From contig NZ_FPAU01000004.1 in assembly GCF_900116535.1 (NCBI RefSeq), positions 124,001 through 188,000 on the forward strand: a DNA stretch of 64,000 nt, read 5' to 3'. Of this stretch, positions 49,293 to 59,090 are shown in pieces; positions within the stretch are counted from its first letter, which is position 1; each line of letters opens with the position of its first letter. The notes beneath the pieces were generated by a model that was not told the origin of the DNA, did no database searches, and saw nothing but the letters and a program-made list of their open reading frames with translations. The stretch comes from Kosakonia arachidis (GTDB taxonomy: Bacteria; Pseudomonadota; Gammaproteobacteria; Enterobacterales; Enterobacteriaceae). The position numbers were made by a program, and so were the translations under genes.

Positions 49293-49329
49293 GAGGCGTT
49301 TCGTTTGTTACAATCCCGCCTCATTTTTT
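49293..49329 (+). promoter_or_regulatory. Inverted repeat with T run and extended -10 before lysP
   Basis: GAGGCG (49293-49298) and CGCCTC (49317-49322) surround 18 bases and run into ATTTTTT, which looks like a yeiE terminator. Within the loop TGTTACAAT (49306-49314) is a good extended -10, which would start lysP near 49321. Confidence 0.45.
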
Positions 49330-49348
49330 GGATGGATAGCATTTTCTT

Positions 49349-50818
49349 ATGGTTTCCGAAATTAAAACCACAGAAGCGCCCACGCTTCGTCGTGAACTTA
49401 AGGCGCGTCATTTGACGATGATTGCCATTGGCGGTTCCATTGGTACAGGCTTGTTTGTCGCATCAGGCGCGACCATTTCTTCAGCGGGCCCGGGCGGGGC
49501 GCTGTTCTCCTACATTCTGATCGGCCTGATGGTCTATTTCCTGATGACCAGCCTCGGCGAACTCGCCGCCTTTATGCCGGTTTCGGGTTCATTCTCCACT
49601 TATGGTCAAAAATACGTTGAAGAAGGCTTTGGCTTCGCGCTGGGCTGGAACTACTGGTACAACTGGGCGGTTACCATTGCCGTCGACCTCGTGGCCTCGC
49701 AACTGGTGATGGCCTGGTGGTTCCCGGATACGCCAGGCTGGATCTGGAGCGCGCTATTCCTGGCAGTGATCTTTCTGCTTAACTACATCTCAGTAAAAGG
49801 TTTTGGTGAAGCAGAGTACTGGTTCTCGCTGATCAAAGTCGCCACGGTCATTATTTTTATCGTGGTTGGTGTGATGATGATCATCGGAATCTTCCAGGGC
49901 GATAAACCGGCGGGCTGGAGCAACTGGACGATTGGCGATGCGCCGTTTGCCGGTGGCTTTTCGGCGATGATTGGTGTGGCGATGATTGTCGGCTTCTCTT
50001 TTCAGGGTACCGAACTGATTGGTATTGCGGCGGGCGAATCTGAAAATCCTGAGAAAAACATTCCGCGCGCGGTTCGCCAGGTATTCTGGCGTATTCTGCT
50101 GTTCTATGTATTTGCCATTCTGATTATTAGCCTGATTATTCCGTATACCGATCCCAGCCTGCTGCGTAATGATGTAAAAGACATCAGCGTCAGCCCGTTC
50201 ACGCTGGTGTTCGAACATGCTGGTCTGCTCTCTGCGGCAGCGGTAATGAATGCGGTGATCCTGACGGCGGTGCTTTCCGCAGGTAACTCTGGTATGTACG
50301 CTTCCACGCGTATGCTCTATACCCTGGCCTGCGATGGCAAAGCGCCGCGTATTTTCGCTAAATTGTCGAAGGGCGGCGTGCCGCGTAACGCGTTGTATGC
50401 CACTACGGTGATCGCCGGGCTGTGCTTCCTGACCTCGATGTTCGGTAACCAGACCGTTTACCTATGGCTGCTGAATACCTCCGGGATGACCGGCTTTATT
50501 GCCTGGCTTGGTATTGCGATCAGCCATTACCGCTTTCGTCGCGGTTACATTGCGCAGGGCTACTCACTGAATGATCTGCCATACCGTTCCGGTTTCTTCC
50601 CGCTAGGGCCGATCTTCGCCTTCGTGCTCTGTTTGATAATCACCTTTGGGCAGAACTATCAGGCATTTCTCGCCAACTCCATCGACTGGGGGGCGGTCGC
50701 TGCCACCTATATTGGTATACCGTTGTTCCTGATTATTTGGCTTGGTTACAAATGGACCAAAGGCACCCGTTTTGTAGGCTATAGCGAAATGGAGTTCCCG
50801 AAACACGTTAGCAAATGA
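49349..50818 (+). CDS. lysP: Lysine-specific permease LysP
   Basis: Proton-coupled lysine importer of the APC superfamily, 489 residues as in E. coli, with 12 predicted membrane segments. The first unwound helix motif reads IAIGGSIGTGLFVASGA, and GFSFQGTELIGIAAGESENPEKNIPRA marks helix 6 and the following loop. In E. coli LysP also inhibits CadC when lysine is scarce. Its 5' leader is short if the extended -10 promoter described separately is used. In K-12 cirA follows; here the next gene is yeiG. Confidence 0.96.
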   Translation: MVSEIKTTEAPTLRRELKARHLTMIAIGGSIGTGLFVASGATISSAGPGGALFSYILIGLMVYFLMTSLGELAAFMPVSGSFSTYGQKYVEEGFGFALGWNYWYNWAVTIAVDLVASQLVMAWWFPDTPGWIWSALFLAVIFLLNYISVKGFGEAEYWFSLIKVATVIIFIVVGVMMIIGIFQGDKPAGWSNWTIGDAPFAGGFSAMIGVAMIVGFSFQGTELIGIAAGESENPEKNIPRAVRQVFWRILLFYVFAILIISLIIPYTDPSLLRNDVKDISVSPFTLVFEHAGLLSAAAVMNAVILTAVLSAGNSGMYASTRMLYTLACDGKAPRIFAKLSKGGVPRNALYATTVIAGLCFLTSMFGNQTVYLWLLNTSGMTGFIAWLGIAISHYRFRRGYIAQGYSLNDLPYRSGFFPLGPIFAFVLCLIITFGQNYQAFLANSIDWGAVAATYIGIPLFLIIWLGYKWTKGTRFVGYSEMEFPKHVSK

Positions 50819-50830
50819 ATTCACTCTTTT

Positions 50831-50856
50831 AGCCCTCGTGATGAGGGCTTTTTTTG
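50831..50856 (+). terminator. lysP terminator
   Basis: AGCCCTC and GAGGGCT pair around GTGAT and are followed by a run of seven or more T residues. Confidence 0.9.
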
Positions 50857-50884
50857 TGCGCGCCGGGCATGGTGCGCACAAGAA

Positions 50885-50912
50885 CCCCCCCCCGCACCGG
50901 CGCACCGGGGGG
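50885..50912 (-). terminator. Poly-C/poly-G hairpin after yeiG
   Basis: Nine C residues (50885-50893) can pair with six G residues (50907-50912); between them CGCACCGG occurs twice in tandem. It lies 3 bp beyond the yeiG stop on the minus strand. The U tract is poor. Confidence 0.5.
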
Positions 50913-50915
50913 CTG

Positions 50916-51752
50916 CTATTTCAGCAAATACTGCGCATGGAAGCGCAGATGATCTTCAATAAAGGAGGCAATAAAGAAGTAACTGTGATCGTACCCGGAC
51001 TGGATCCGCAGCGTCAGCGGCCAGCCTTTTTGCCGCGCCACTTCCGCCAGCCGCGCAGGTTGCAGTTGATCGGCCAGAAACTGATCGTTATCACCCTGAT
51101 CGATAAGCACCGGGATAGCATCGGCCTCAGCGCTTTCCAGCATCAGTGCGCAGCTATCCCACTCACGCCACAAGGCGGCGTCATCGCCCAAATACGCCTT
51201 GAACGCTTTCTGTCCCCACGGTACCTGCAACGGATTGACAATCGGCGCAAACGCCGACACGCTGGTATAACGCCCCGGGTTTTTCAGCGCCATAATCAAT
51301 GCGCCATGGCCGCCCATTGAATGACCGCTAATGGCGCAACGCGGGCTGACGTTAAATTCTGCCTGAATCAGCGTGGGTAACTCGTCACGCAGATAATCAT
51401 ACATCCGGTAGTGCACCGCCCACGGTTGTTGCGTGGCATTGAGATAGAAACCTGCGCCTTTGCCCAGATCGTAACCATCAGAATCAGCTACTGCCTCGCC
51501 GCGCGGGCTGGTATCCGGCATCACCAGTACAATCCCCAGTTCTGCCGCTACGCGCTGTGCGCCAGCTTTGGTGGTGAAGTTTTCATCATTACAGGTCAGC
51601 CCGGAGAGCCAGAACAGTACTGGCGGCGGCGTTACACTGCGCGGCGGCGGTAAAAAGATGCTAAAGGTCATCGAACAGTTGAGTACGGCGGAGTCGTGAC
51701 GCCAGCGCTGTTGCCAGCCTTCGAAACAGCGGTGCTCTTCGAGCATTTCCAT
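50916..51752 (-). CDS. yeiG: S-formylglutathione hydrolase YeiG
   Basis: Serine hydrolase of the esterase D family, 278 residues, which splits S-formylglutathione to formate and glutathione, the last step of formaldehyde removal. The nucleophile Ser lies in [14 protein letters not shown], the oxyanion region in [12 protein letters not shown], and the catalytic Asp and His in DQGDNDQF and GYDHSYFFI. It matches E. coli YeiG; there is no frmA or frmR nearby, which fits YeiG rather than FrmB. Confidence 0.95.
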   Translation of the reverse strand: MEMLEEHRCFEGWQQRWRHDSAVLNCSMTFSIFLPPPRSVTPPPVLFWLSGLTCNDENFTTKAGAQRVAAELGIVLVMPDTSPRGEAVADSDGYDLGKGAGFYLNATQQPWAVHYRMYDYLRDELPTLIQAEFNVSPRCAISGHSMGGHGALIMALKNPGRYTSVSAFAPIVNPLQVPWGQKAFKAYLGDDAALWREWDSCALMLESAEADAIPVLIDQGDNDQFLADQLQPARLAEVARQKGWPLTLRIQSGYDHSYFFIASFIEDHLRFHAQYLLK

Positions 51753-51898
51753 GCGGGGCTCCTCAGTTATCCTCAGTTAACAATAAGTAACATCCTGGTA
51801 TCATACAGATTATTTCTCCAGCTGAGTAACTTTCACTTTCACCTGTATTTAACCTGTTGCATCATAAATACAACTTATTATTAACATCTGGAGAGGCC

Positions 51899-53026
51899 AT
51901 GGCGCAGCGAGTAGCGCTCTGCGGCTTTATTGTGCTGGTGGTGGCGATGGGGATTGGCCGTTTTGCATTTACCCCGCAGGTGCCGTTGATGATCCGCGAT
52001 GGACAGCTCACACTGACCAGCGCCGGGCTGGTTGCCGCCATTAACTACCTGGGTTATCTGCTTGGCGCCTGGGATGCGATGCGCGCGCAGCGGCATATCG
52101 AACTGCGCCTGTGGTTTGGTATCAGCGGCGCGGTTGCGCTGACATTTCTCTCTGCTATCGCGGATAACGCGTTGGTTCACGGCGCGTTACGGCTGGTGAT
52201 CGGCGCGATGAGCGGCTGGGCGATGGTGTTGATCGCCGCCTGGAGCAATGAACGTCTGGCGCATGCAGGTAAACCTGGGCTGAGCGCGGCAGTGTTTGCT
52301 GGCCCCGGCGTGGGTATTGCCATCAGCGGCCTGCTGGCGGTGGCAATTCAGGCGAAAGGCTTAAGTGCGGCTTCCGCCTGGCAGGTGTATGGCGTGCTGG
52401 CATTGCTGCTGGTGGCGCTGATCGCCCGCTATCTGCCGCGCCCTGGCGAGTGGCACCGTGCCGGAGCGCAACCCCAACCGCTGCATCTGACGGCAAATCT
52501 GAAACGGCTGGTGTGGAGCTATAGTCTTGCCGGATTCGGTTATATTCTGCCCGCGACGTTTCTGTCGCAAATGGCTGCGCTGCGTTTTCCCGGCAGCCTG
52601 TTCGCGCAGTTTGTCTGGCCGGTGTTCGGTGCGGCAGCAGTGGTGGGGATTGCGCTCAGTATCCTGCTGCGCCATGTGGGACACAGCCACCAACGGCTGG
52701 CGATCGTGCTGTGGTTGCAGGGCGCTGGCGTGCTGGCAGCCTGGTTGCTGCCTGGCATGAGCGGGCTGTTGTGCGGCGCGTTATTGGTTGGCGGCGGATT
52801 TCTCTGTGCGGTACAGCTTTCATTGTTGTATGGGCGTGAGCTTGCGCCCGATCATACACGTTATATGGCCGGACTGCTGACGACCGGCTATGCCGTGGGG
52901 CAACTGGTTGGTCCAATGACGTCGGCGCTCTCCACCTGGCTGACGCAACGCCTTGAACCGGCGCTCGGTGTGGCGGCGATTGCGCTATTGATCGGCGGTT
53001 TACTGGTGTGGAAACGCAGCGCCTGA
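51899..53026 (+). CDS. YbfB/YjiJ-family MFS transporter
   Basis: Predicted 375-residue inner-membrane transporter with 11-12 hydrophobic segments. The opening ALCGFIVLVVAMGIGRFAFTP, then MIRDGQLTLTSAGLVAAINYLGYLLG, is the signature of the MFS_4 (YbfB/YjiJ) group. The substrate is unknown. I chose the ATG at 51899, which has TGGAGAGG just before it. In K-12 cirA occupies the lysP-yeiG neighbourhood and nothing like this gene lies between yeiG and folE. It is divergent from yeiG. A short CCTCAGTTA direct repeat (51761-51779) lies in the gap. Confidence 0.85.
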   Translation: MAQRVALCGFIVLVVAMGIGRFAFTPQVPLMIRDGQLTLTSAGLVAAINYLGYLLGAWDAMRAQRHIELRLWFGISGAVALTFLSAIADNALVHGALRLVIGAMSGWAMVLIAAWSNERLAHAGKPGLSAAVFAGPGVGIAISGLLAVAIQAKGLSAASAWQVYGVLALLLVALIARYLPRPGEWHRAGAQPQPLHLTANLKRLVWSYSLAGFGYILPATFLSQMAALRFPGSLFAQFVWPVFGAAAVVGIALSILLRHVGHSHQRLAIVLWLQGAGVLAAWLLPGMSGLLCGALLVGGGFLCAVQLSLLYGRELAPDHTRYMAGLLTTGYAVGQLVGPMTSALSTWLTQRLEPALGVAAIALLIGGLLVWKRSA

Positions 53027-53150
53027 AAGGCAATGACGATTTCTATAATTATCACTAGCGGGGCTGGATTATGTGCGCGACCTCACGCACAATGTCCGCT
53101 CACTTCGCCGTAACTGGCGGAGAATGCCACACCTGCAGGAGAAAAATAAT

Positions 53151-53819
53151 ATGTCATCACTCAGTAAAGAAGCGGCGCTCGTTCACGAGGCTCTGGTCGC
53201 CCGCGGCCTGGAAACACCGCTGCGCCCTCCGGTGCGCGAAATGGATAACGAAACCCGTAAGCGTCTTATTTCCGGGCATATGACCGAGATTATGCAGCTA
53301 CTCAATCTCGATCTGAATGATGACAGTTTGATGGAAACGCCGCATCGCATCGCCAAAATGTATGTCGATGAAATTTTCTCCGGCCTTGATTACGCCAATT
53401 TCCCGAAAATTACCGTCATTGAGAACAAAATGAAAGTGGATGAAATGGTGACGGTACGTGATATCACGCTGACCAGCACCTGCGAGCACCATTTTGTTAC
53501 TATCGATGGCAAAGCGACGGTGGCCTACATCCCGAAAGAGTCGGTAATTGGTCTGTCGAAAATCAACCGTATCGTACAGTTTTTCGCCCAGCGTCCGCAG
53601 GTGCAAGAGCGTCTAACGCAGCAAATCCTGACCGCGCTACAAACGCTGTTGGGGACCAATAATGTTGCAGTATCCATTGATGCCGTACATTATTGTGTCA
53701 AAGCACGCGGCATTCGTGACGCGACCAGCGCTACCACTACTACCTCGCTCGGTGGGCTGTTTAAGTCCAGCCAGAATACCCGCCAGGAGTTCCTGCGCGC
53801 CGTACGCCACAGTAACTGA
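53151..53819 (+). CDS. folE: GTP cyclohydrolase I
   Basis: Converts GTP to dihydroneopterin triphosphate, the first step of folate synthesis. The 222 residues start at the ATG at 53151 with AGGAGA nine bases before it, as in E. coli FolE. The zinc ligands are Cys and His in [10 protein letters not shown] and the Cys in [35 protein letters not shown] is the substrate-binding signature. yeiB follows after 17 bp, so folE-yeiB form an operon as in K-12. No clear MetJ box was seen. Confidence 0.96.
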   Translation: MSSLSKEAALVHEALVARGLETPLRPPVREMDNETRKRLISGHMTEIMQLLNLDLNDDSLMETPHRIAKMYVDEIFSGLDYANFPKITVIENKMKVDEMVTVRDITLTSTCEHHFVTIDGKATVAYIPKESVIGLSKINRIVQFFAQRPQVQERLTQQILTALQTLLGTNNVAVSIDAVHYCVKARGIRDATSATTTTSLGGLFKSSQNTRQEFLRAVRHSN

Positions 53820-53836
53820 TTCGCCGGAAGCCAAAC

Positions 53837-54997
53837 ATGGAGAGAAATGTCACTCTGGATTTCGTTCGTGGCATCGCCATTCTTGGTATTCTGCTGCTGA
53901 ATATTACCGCTTTCGGTTTGCCGAAGGCGGCCTATCTGAATCCTGCCTGGTATGGTGACATCGCACAGCGCGATGCATGGACATGGGCGCTGCTCGATCT
54001 GTTCGCTCAGGTGAAATTTCTCTCGCTGTTCGCCATTCTGTTTGGCGCAGGGTTGCAAATGCTGCTGCCGCGCGGTAAACGCTGGATCCAGTCGCGTCTG
54101 ACGCTTTTGGTCATTCTCGGGTTTATACACAGCCTCTTTTTCTGGGATGGCGATATTCTGCTGGCTTATGGGCTGGTAGGGCTGATTGCCTGGCGGATGA
54201 TCCGCGACGCGCAAAGCGTGAAGACGATGTTCAATACCGGAGTGGTGCTGTATCTGATTGGCATTGCCGTACTGCTGTTGCTGGGCGCCATTTCTGGTAG
54301 TACGCCTAACCGCTCCTGGCTGCCGGACGCCGCCAATGTGCAGTATGAAATGTGGTGGAAAACCAGCGGCGGCTTTACGGAAGCGATCGCTAACCGCGCG
54401 GATATGCTGTCGAATACGCTGCTGGCTCTGGGGGCGCAATATGGCTGGCAGCTAGCCGGTATGATGCTGCTGGGCGCGGCGCTAATGCGTAGCGGCTGGC
54501 TGAAAGGGCAGTTCAGTCTTCATCACTACCGGCGCGTTGGCACCCTGCTGATTGGGCTTGGTATGTTGATCAACATTCCGTCCATTGTTGCGCAGTGGCA
54601 GCTTGGCTGGTCTTACCGCTGGTGCGCTTTCTTTTTGCAGGCACCGCGAGAACTCGGTGGGCCGATGCAGGCAATAGGCTATGCCGCGCTGGCGTGGGGA
54701 TTCTGGCCGCAGATCTGCGGCAGTAAATTGGTGAGTGCGATTGCCTGCGTTGGCAGGATGGCACTGAGTAACTATCTGCTGCAAACTCTGATTTGCACCA
54801 CACTGTTTAATCATCTTGGTCTGTTTATGAAGTTCAACCGTCTGCAACTGCTGGCATTTGTGCCACTGGTATGGGCGGTCAATATCCTCTTCTCCGTATT
54901 CTGGCTTAAACATTTCAGCCAGGGCCCCCTGGAGTGGCTGTGGCGGCGATTAACCGCTCGTGCTTCAGGGACATCATTAGAACGCACATCCAGATAA
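53837..54997 (+). CDS. yeiB: DUF418 membrane protein YeiB
   Basis: Inner-membrane protein of 386 residues (E. coli 385) with about eight to ten hydrophobic segments. The DUF418 family signature is seen in LDFVRGIAILGILLLNI and in GRMALSNYLLQTLICTTLF. LFAILFGAGLQMLL is also conserved. No function is established; it travels with folE in enterobacteria. The start codon follows the folE stop closely. Confidence 0.93.
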   Translation: MERNVTLDFVRGIAILGILLLNITAFGLPKAAYLNPAWYGDIAQRDAWTWALLDLFAQVKFLSLFAILFGAGLQMLLPRGKRWIQSRLTLLVILGFIHSLFFWDGDILLAYGLVGLIAWRMIRDAQSVKTMFNTGVVLYLIGIAVLLLLGAISGSTPNRSWLPDAANVQYEMWWKTSGGFTEAIANRADMLSNTLLALGAQYGWQLAGMMLLGAALMRSGWLKGQFSLHHYRRVGTLLIGLGMLINIPSIVAQWQLGWSYRWCAFFLQAPRELGGPMQAIGYAALAWGFWPQICGSKLVSAIACVGRMALSNYLLQTLICTTLFNHLGLFMKFNRLQLLAFVPLVWAVNILFSVFWLKHFSQGPLEWLWRRLTARASGTSLERTSR

Positions 54998-55027
54998 CGA
55001 TCCCGATCACAATCATTAACAAAATGG

Positions 55028-55062
55028 ATGTAACCGTTTCCATTCATGTGAAGTCACTCACG
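55028..55062 (+). promoter_or_regulatory. galS control region: GalR/GalS box and CRP site
   Basis: ATGTAACCGTTTCCAT (55028-55043) fits the GalR/GalS operator pattern, and TGTGA-AGTCAC-TCACG (55047-55062) fits CRP with one mismatch. Both lie 91-125 bp before galS, as expected for an autorepressed, CRP-activated gene. Confidence 0.8.
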
Positions 55063-55152
55063 TAGCATTCCTGCCCCGACTGCCAGAATAGCCTCCTTAC
55101 TTAACCCAGGGGGTGAGTGTGAACAGCCGCAATCCAGAAAAGGTGGGTGAAA

Positions 55153-56178
55153 ATGATCACCATTCGTGACGTTGCCCGTCATGCGGGCGTCTCCGTCGCG
55201 ACGGTTTCCCGCGTGCTGAATAACAGCGCGCTGGTAAGCCAGGATACGCGTGAGACGGTGATGAAAACGGTCGCGCAGCTTGGTTACCGCCCGAATGCCA
55301 ACGCGCAGGCGCTGGCCACACAGGTGAGCGATACCATCGGCGTGGTGGTGATGGATGTCTCTGATGCCTTCTTCGGCGCGCTGGTCAAAGCGGTGGATAC
55401 CGTTGCACAGCAGCACGATAAATATGTGCTGATCGGCAACAGTTACCACGAAGCTGAAAAAGAGCGCCACGCTATTGAAGTGCTGATCCGTCAACGCTGT
55501 AATGCCTTGATTGTTCACTCGAAAGCGTTGAGCGATGAGGAACTGTCCAGCTTTATGGAGCAGGTTCCAGGCATGGTGCTGATCAACAGGTTAGTGCCAG
55601 GATATGCGCACCGCTGCGTCTGCCTTGATAACGTCAGCGGGGCGGTAATGGCAACGCGCATGTTGCTGAATAATGGTCATCAGCGCATCGGCTATCTCGC
55701 ATCCAGTCATCATATTGAAGACAACGACTTGCGCCGCGAGGGCTGGTTCCGCGCGCTGGAAGAGCAAGGCATTGCTGCGACGGAGAGCTGGGTTGGCACC
55801 GGCTCGCCGGATATGCAGGGCGGAGAAGCGGCAATGGTTGAGCTGCTTGGTCACAATCTGCAACTCACTGCTGTCTTCGCCTATAACGACAGCATGGCGG
55901 CAGGGGCGCTGACGGCGCTGAAAGATAACGGCATTGCGGTGCCGCAGCATCTGTCATTGATCGGTTTCGATGATATTCCCATCGCCCGTTACACCGATCC
56001 TCAACTGACGACCGTGCGCTACCCTGTGGCGTCAATGGCACGCCTCGCCACTGAGCTGGCGCTGCTGGGAGCTGCAGGGAAGCTGGATCTGCAGGCGTCG
56101 CACTGCTTTATGCCCACGCTGGTGCGCCGCCACTCTGTTGCCACCCGGCAAAGTGTGGCTCCGATCACTAACTTATAA
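55153..56178 (+). CDS. galS: mgl repressor GalS
   Basis: LacI-family repressor of mglBAC and galS, 341 residues, responding to galactose. The helix-turn-helix is [21 protein letters not shown], followed by the hinge and a periplasmic-binding-protein-like domain (about 60-341). It starts at the ATG at 55153 as in E. coli GalS; a GTG two codons earlier is possible. The C-terminal [12 protein letters not shown] is shorter than E. coli by a few residues. Its location before mglB distinguishes it from GalR. Confidence 0.94.
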   Translation: MITIRDVARHAGVSVATVSRVLNNSALVSQDTRETVMKTVAQLGYRPNANAQALATQVSDTIGVVVMDVSDAFFGALVKAVDTVAQQHDKYVLIGNSYHEAEKERHAIEVLIRQRCNALIVHSKALSDEELSSFMEQVPGMVLINRLVPGYAHRCVCLDNVSGAVMATRMLLNNGHQRIGYLASSHHIEDNDLRREGWFRALEEQGIAATESWVGTGSPDMQGGEAAMVELLGHNLQLTAVFAYNDSMAAGALTALKDNGIAVPQHLSLIGFDDIPIARYTDPQLTTVRYPVASMARLATELALLGAAGKLDLQASHCFMPTLVRRHSVATRQSVAPITNL

Positions 56179-56187
56179 CATTGACCG

Positions 56188-56221
56188 ATGTAACCGTTTT
56201 CAATCTGTGAGTAAATTCACA
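56188..56221 (+). promoter_or_regulatory. mglB control region: GalS/GalR box and CRP site
   Basis: ATGTAACCGTTTTCAA (56188-56203) matches the galS box, and TGTGA-GTAAAT-TCACA (56206-56221) is a perfect CRP site. The promoter must lie in the 250 bp to mglB, which otherwise show no gene. The leader is unusually long. Confidence 0.85.
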
Positions 56222-56472
56222 GTATCTTAACAACGCGCTGACTATGATGTCAGCGTCTTAGAAGTTGAAACACGATGTAACGGTGATTATTCACTTTAAC
56301 CACGAGTAATTACTTTGAAACATCGACGAAATCGAACTTCCGGAGCGTTACCGAACACGGACGAATGGAATTTTTAGAGTGAACTTCGGTCGACCGTAAC
56401 GTTTTAGTAACATTCCGGCCTGCCGAACATATTCATAAGAACTACCCTGCATATAAAAAAACCGGAGATACC

Positions 56473-57471
56473 ATGAATAAGAAGGTGTTGACCCTCTCTG
56501 CTGTTATGGCAAGCATGCTTTTTGGCGCAGCCGCACACGCAGCCGATACCCGCATTGGTGTGACCATTTATAAGTATGACGACAACTTCATGTCTGTTGT
56601 GCGTAAAGCAATTGAGAAAGATGCCAAAGAAGTGCCGGATGTTCAGTTGCTGATGAACGACTCCCAGAACGACCAGTCGAAACAGAACGATCAGATCGAC
56701 GTTCTGCTGGCGAAAGGCGTGAAAGCACTGGTCATTAACCTGGTTGACCCGGCGGCAGCGGGCACTGTTATTGAAAAAGCGCGCGGCCAGAACGTTCCGG
56801 TTGTTTTCTTCAACAAAGAACCTTCACGTAAAGCGCTGGATAGCTACGACAAAGCCTACTATGTGGGGACTGACTCTAAAGAATCCGGTGTGATTCAGGG
56901 TGACCTGATTGCCAAACACTGGGCTGCTAACCCGGCATGGGATCTGAACAAAGACGGACAGATCCAGTACGTACTGCTGAAAGGCGAACCGGGCCATCCG
57001 GATGCTGAAGCACGTACCACATACGTTATCAAAGAGCTGAACGCCAAAGGCATCAAAACGCAGCAGCTGGCGCTGGATACCGCAATGTGGGATACCGCTC
57101 AGGCGAAAGATAAAATGGATGCCTGGCTCTCCGGTCCGAATGCAAACAAAATTGAAGTGGTTATCGCTAACAACGATGCGATGGCAATGGGCGCAGTTGA
57201 AGCGCTGAAAGCACACAACAAGTCTTCTATCCCGGTCTTCGGCGTCGATGCACTGCCAGAAGCACTGGCGCTGGTGAAATCCGGTGCAATGGCTGGTACG
57301 GTGCTGAACGATGCCAACAACCAGGCGAAAGCAAGCTTTGACCTGGCGAAAAACCTCGCCGAAGGCAAAGGTGCCGCTGATGGCACCAACTGGAAAATCG
57401 ACAATAAAATTGTTCGTATTCCTTACGTTGGTGTAGATAAAGACAACCTGGCTGAAATTGCCGGTAAATAA
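56473..57471 (+). CDS. mglB: Galactose/glucose-binding protein MglB
   Basis: Periplasmic receptor for galactose and glucose; it feeds MglAC and also the chemoreceptor Trg. The 332-residue precursor equals E. coli; the signal peptide ends HA-A before [10 protein letters not shown]. The calcium-binding loop [11 protein letters not shown] and sugar-contact segments [16 protein letters not shown] and [14 protein letters not shown] are intact. It is the first gene of mglBAC, with GGAG before the ATG. A stem-loop follows the stop. Confidence 0.97.
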   Translation: MNKKVLTLSAVMASMLFGAAAHAADTRIGVTIYKYDDNFMSVVRKAIEKDAKEVPDVQLLMNDSQNDQSKQNDQIDVLLAKGVKALVINLVDPAAAGTVIEKARGQNVPVVFFNKEPSRKALDSYDKAYYVGTDSKESGVIQGDLIAKHWAANPAWDLNKDGQIQYVLLKGEPGHPDAEARTTYVIKELNAKGIKTQQLALDTAMWDTAQAKDKMDAWLSGPNANKIEVVIANNDAMAMGAVEALKAHNKSSIPVFGVDALPEALALVKSGAMAGTVLNDANNQAKASFDLAKNLAEGKGAADGTNWKIDNKIVRIPYVGVDKDNLAEIAGK

Positions 57472-57493
57472 TATTAAGTAAGCATGTTCTCAC

Positions 57494-57517
57494 TGGGCGT
57501 ATTAATCAATACGCCCA
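57494..57517 (+). other. Stem-loop between mglB and mglA
   Basis: TGGGCGTATT and AATACGCCCA form a perfect 10-bp stem around AATC, without a following T run. It probably stabilises mglB mRNA or partly stops transcription, so that binding protein exceeds MglA and MglC. Confidence 0.8.
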
Positions 57518-57554
57518 TTAATAATACGATATGCCAGGCCAACAAGGTATAATT

Positions 57555-59075
57555 ATGGTCAGCAATAATACTCAGTCGTCAGGTGAATTCTTGTTGGAAA
57601 TGAGCAATATCAACAAGTCTTTTCCTGGCGTAAAGGCACTCGATAATGTCAATTTAAAAGTCCGTCCACATTCCATTCATGCATTAATGGGAGAAAACGG
57701 TGCAGGTAAATCAACATTATTAAAATGTCTTTTTGGGATCTATCAAAAAGATTCCGGTAGCATTCTTTTTCAGGGGAAAGAGATCGATTTCCATTCCGCA
57801 AAAGAAGCGCTGGAAAATGGTATTTCGATGGTTCATCAGGAACTTAACCTGGTGCTGCAACGTTCCGTGATGGACAATATGTGGCTGGGTCGCTACCCGA
57901 CCAAAGGTGTATTTGTCGACCAGGAAAAAATGTACCGTGATACCAAAGACATTTTTGATGAGCTGGATATTGATATTGATCCACGGGCGCGTGTGGGAAC
58001 ATTATCTGTTTCACAAATGCAGATGATTGAAATTGCGAAAGCGTTCTCTTATAACGCCAAAATCGTTATTATGGATGAGCCAACTTCGTCTCTGACTGAA
58101 AAAGAAGTCAATCACCTGTTTAAAATTATTCGCAAGCTGAAAGACCGCGGCTGCGGTATTGTTTATATCTCTCATAAAATGGAAGAGATCTTTCAGTTGT
58201 GTGATGAAATAACCGTCCTGCGTGATGGGCAATGGATCGCCACTCAACCGCTGGAAGGGCTGGATATGGATAAGATCATCGCCATGATGGTCGGGCGTTC
58301 GCTTAACCAGCGCTTCCCGGATAAACAGAACATACCAGGAGAAACCATTCTTGAAGTGCGTAATCTGACCTCGTTACGCCAGCCCTCTATTCGCGATATC
58401 AGTTTTGATCTGCGTAAAGGGGAAATTCTCGGCATTGCCGGGCTGGTAGGGGCGAAACGCACCGACATTGTTGAAACCTTATTCGGCATTCGCGAGAAAT
58501 CTGCCGGGACCATTAAGCTGCATGGCAAGCCGATTAATAATCACAATGCCAATGAAGCGATCAATAATGGCTTCGCGCTGGTGACCGAAGAGCGTCGTTC
58601 TACCGGTATTTATGCTTACCTTGATATCGGTTTTAACTCATTGATTTCTAATATCCAAAACTATAAAAACAAAGTTGGCTTACTGGATAATAGCCGCATG
58701 AAGAGTGATACCCAGTGGGTTATCGACTCTATGCGTGTAAAAACGCCAGGACACCGCACGCAAATTGGTTCGTTATCCGGTGGTAACCAGCAGAAAGTTA
58801 TTATTGGCCGCTGGTTATTAACTCAGCCGGAAATTTTAATGCTCGATGAGCCGACCCGCGGTATTGATGTTGGTGCGAAATTTGAAATTTACCAACTGAT
58901 TGCCGAACTGGCCAAGAAAAATAAGGGGATTATTATTATTTCCTCTGAAATGCCTGAGTTGTTAGGCATCACTGACCGTATTCTGGTAATGAGCAATGGC
59001 CTCGTCTCCGGGATTGTTGATACTAAAACGACAACGCAAAACGAAATTCTCCGTCTTGCGTCTTTGCACCTTTAA
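57555..59075 (+). CDS. mglA: Galactose ABC importer ATPase MglA
   Basis: ATP-binding subunit with two fused ABC domains, 506 residues from the ATG at 57555 ([16 protein letters not shown]) as in E. coli; a start 24 bp earlier is less likely. The N half has Walker [10 protein letters not shown] and Walker [16 protein letters not shown]. The C half has the degenerate [10 protein letters not shown] at its P-loop, the signature LSGGNQQK, and Walker [15 protein letters not shown], typical of sugar importers of the RbsA/MglA type. Confidence 0.97.
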   Translation: MVSNNTQSSGEFLLEMSNINKSFPGVKALDNVNLKVRPHSIHALMGENGAGKSTLLKCLFGIYQKDSGSILFQGKEIDFHSAKEALENGISMVHQELNLVLQRSVMDNMWLGRYPTKGVFVDQEKMYRDTKDIFDELDIDIDPRARVGTLSVSQMQMIEIAKAFSYNAKIVIMDEPTSSLTEKEVNHLFKIIRKLKDRGCGIVYISHKMEEIFQLCDEITVLRDGQWIATQPLEGLDMDKIIAMMVGRSLNQRFPDKQNIPGETILEVRNLTSLRQPSIRDISFDLRKGEILGIAGLVGAKRTDIVETLFGIREKSAGTIKLHGKPINNHNANEAINNGFALVTEERRSTGIYAYLDIGFNSLISNIQNYKNKVGLLDNSRMKSDTQWVIDSMRVKTPGHRTQIGSLSGGNQQKVIIGRWLLTQPEILMLDEPTRGIDVGAKFEIYQLIAELAKKNKGIIIISSEMPELLGITDRILVMSNGLVSGIVDTKTTTQNEILRLASLHL

Positions 59076-59090
59076 GATCAGGGGCTCCTC

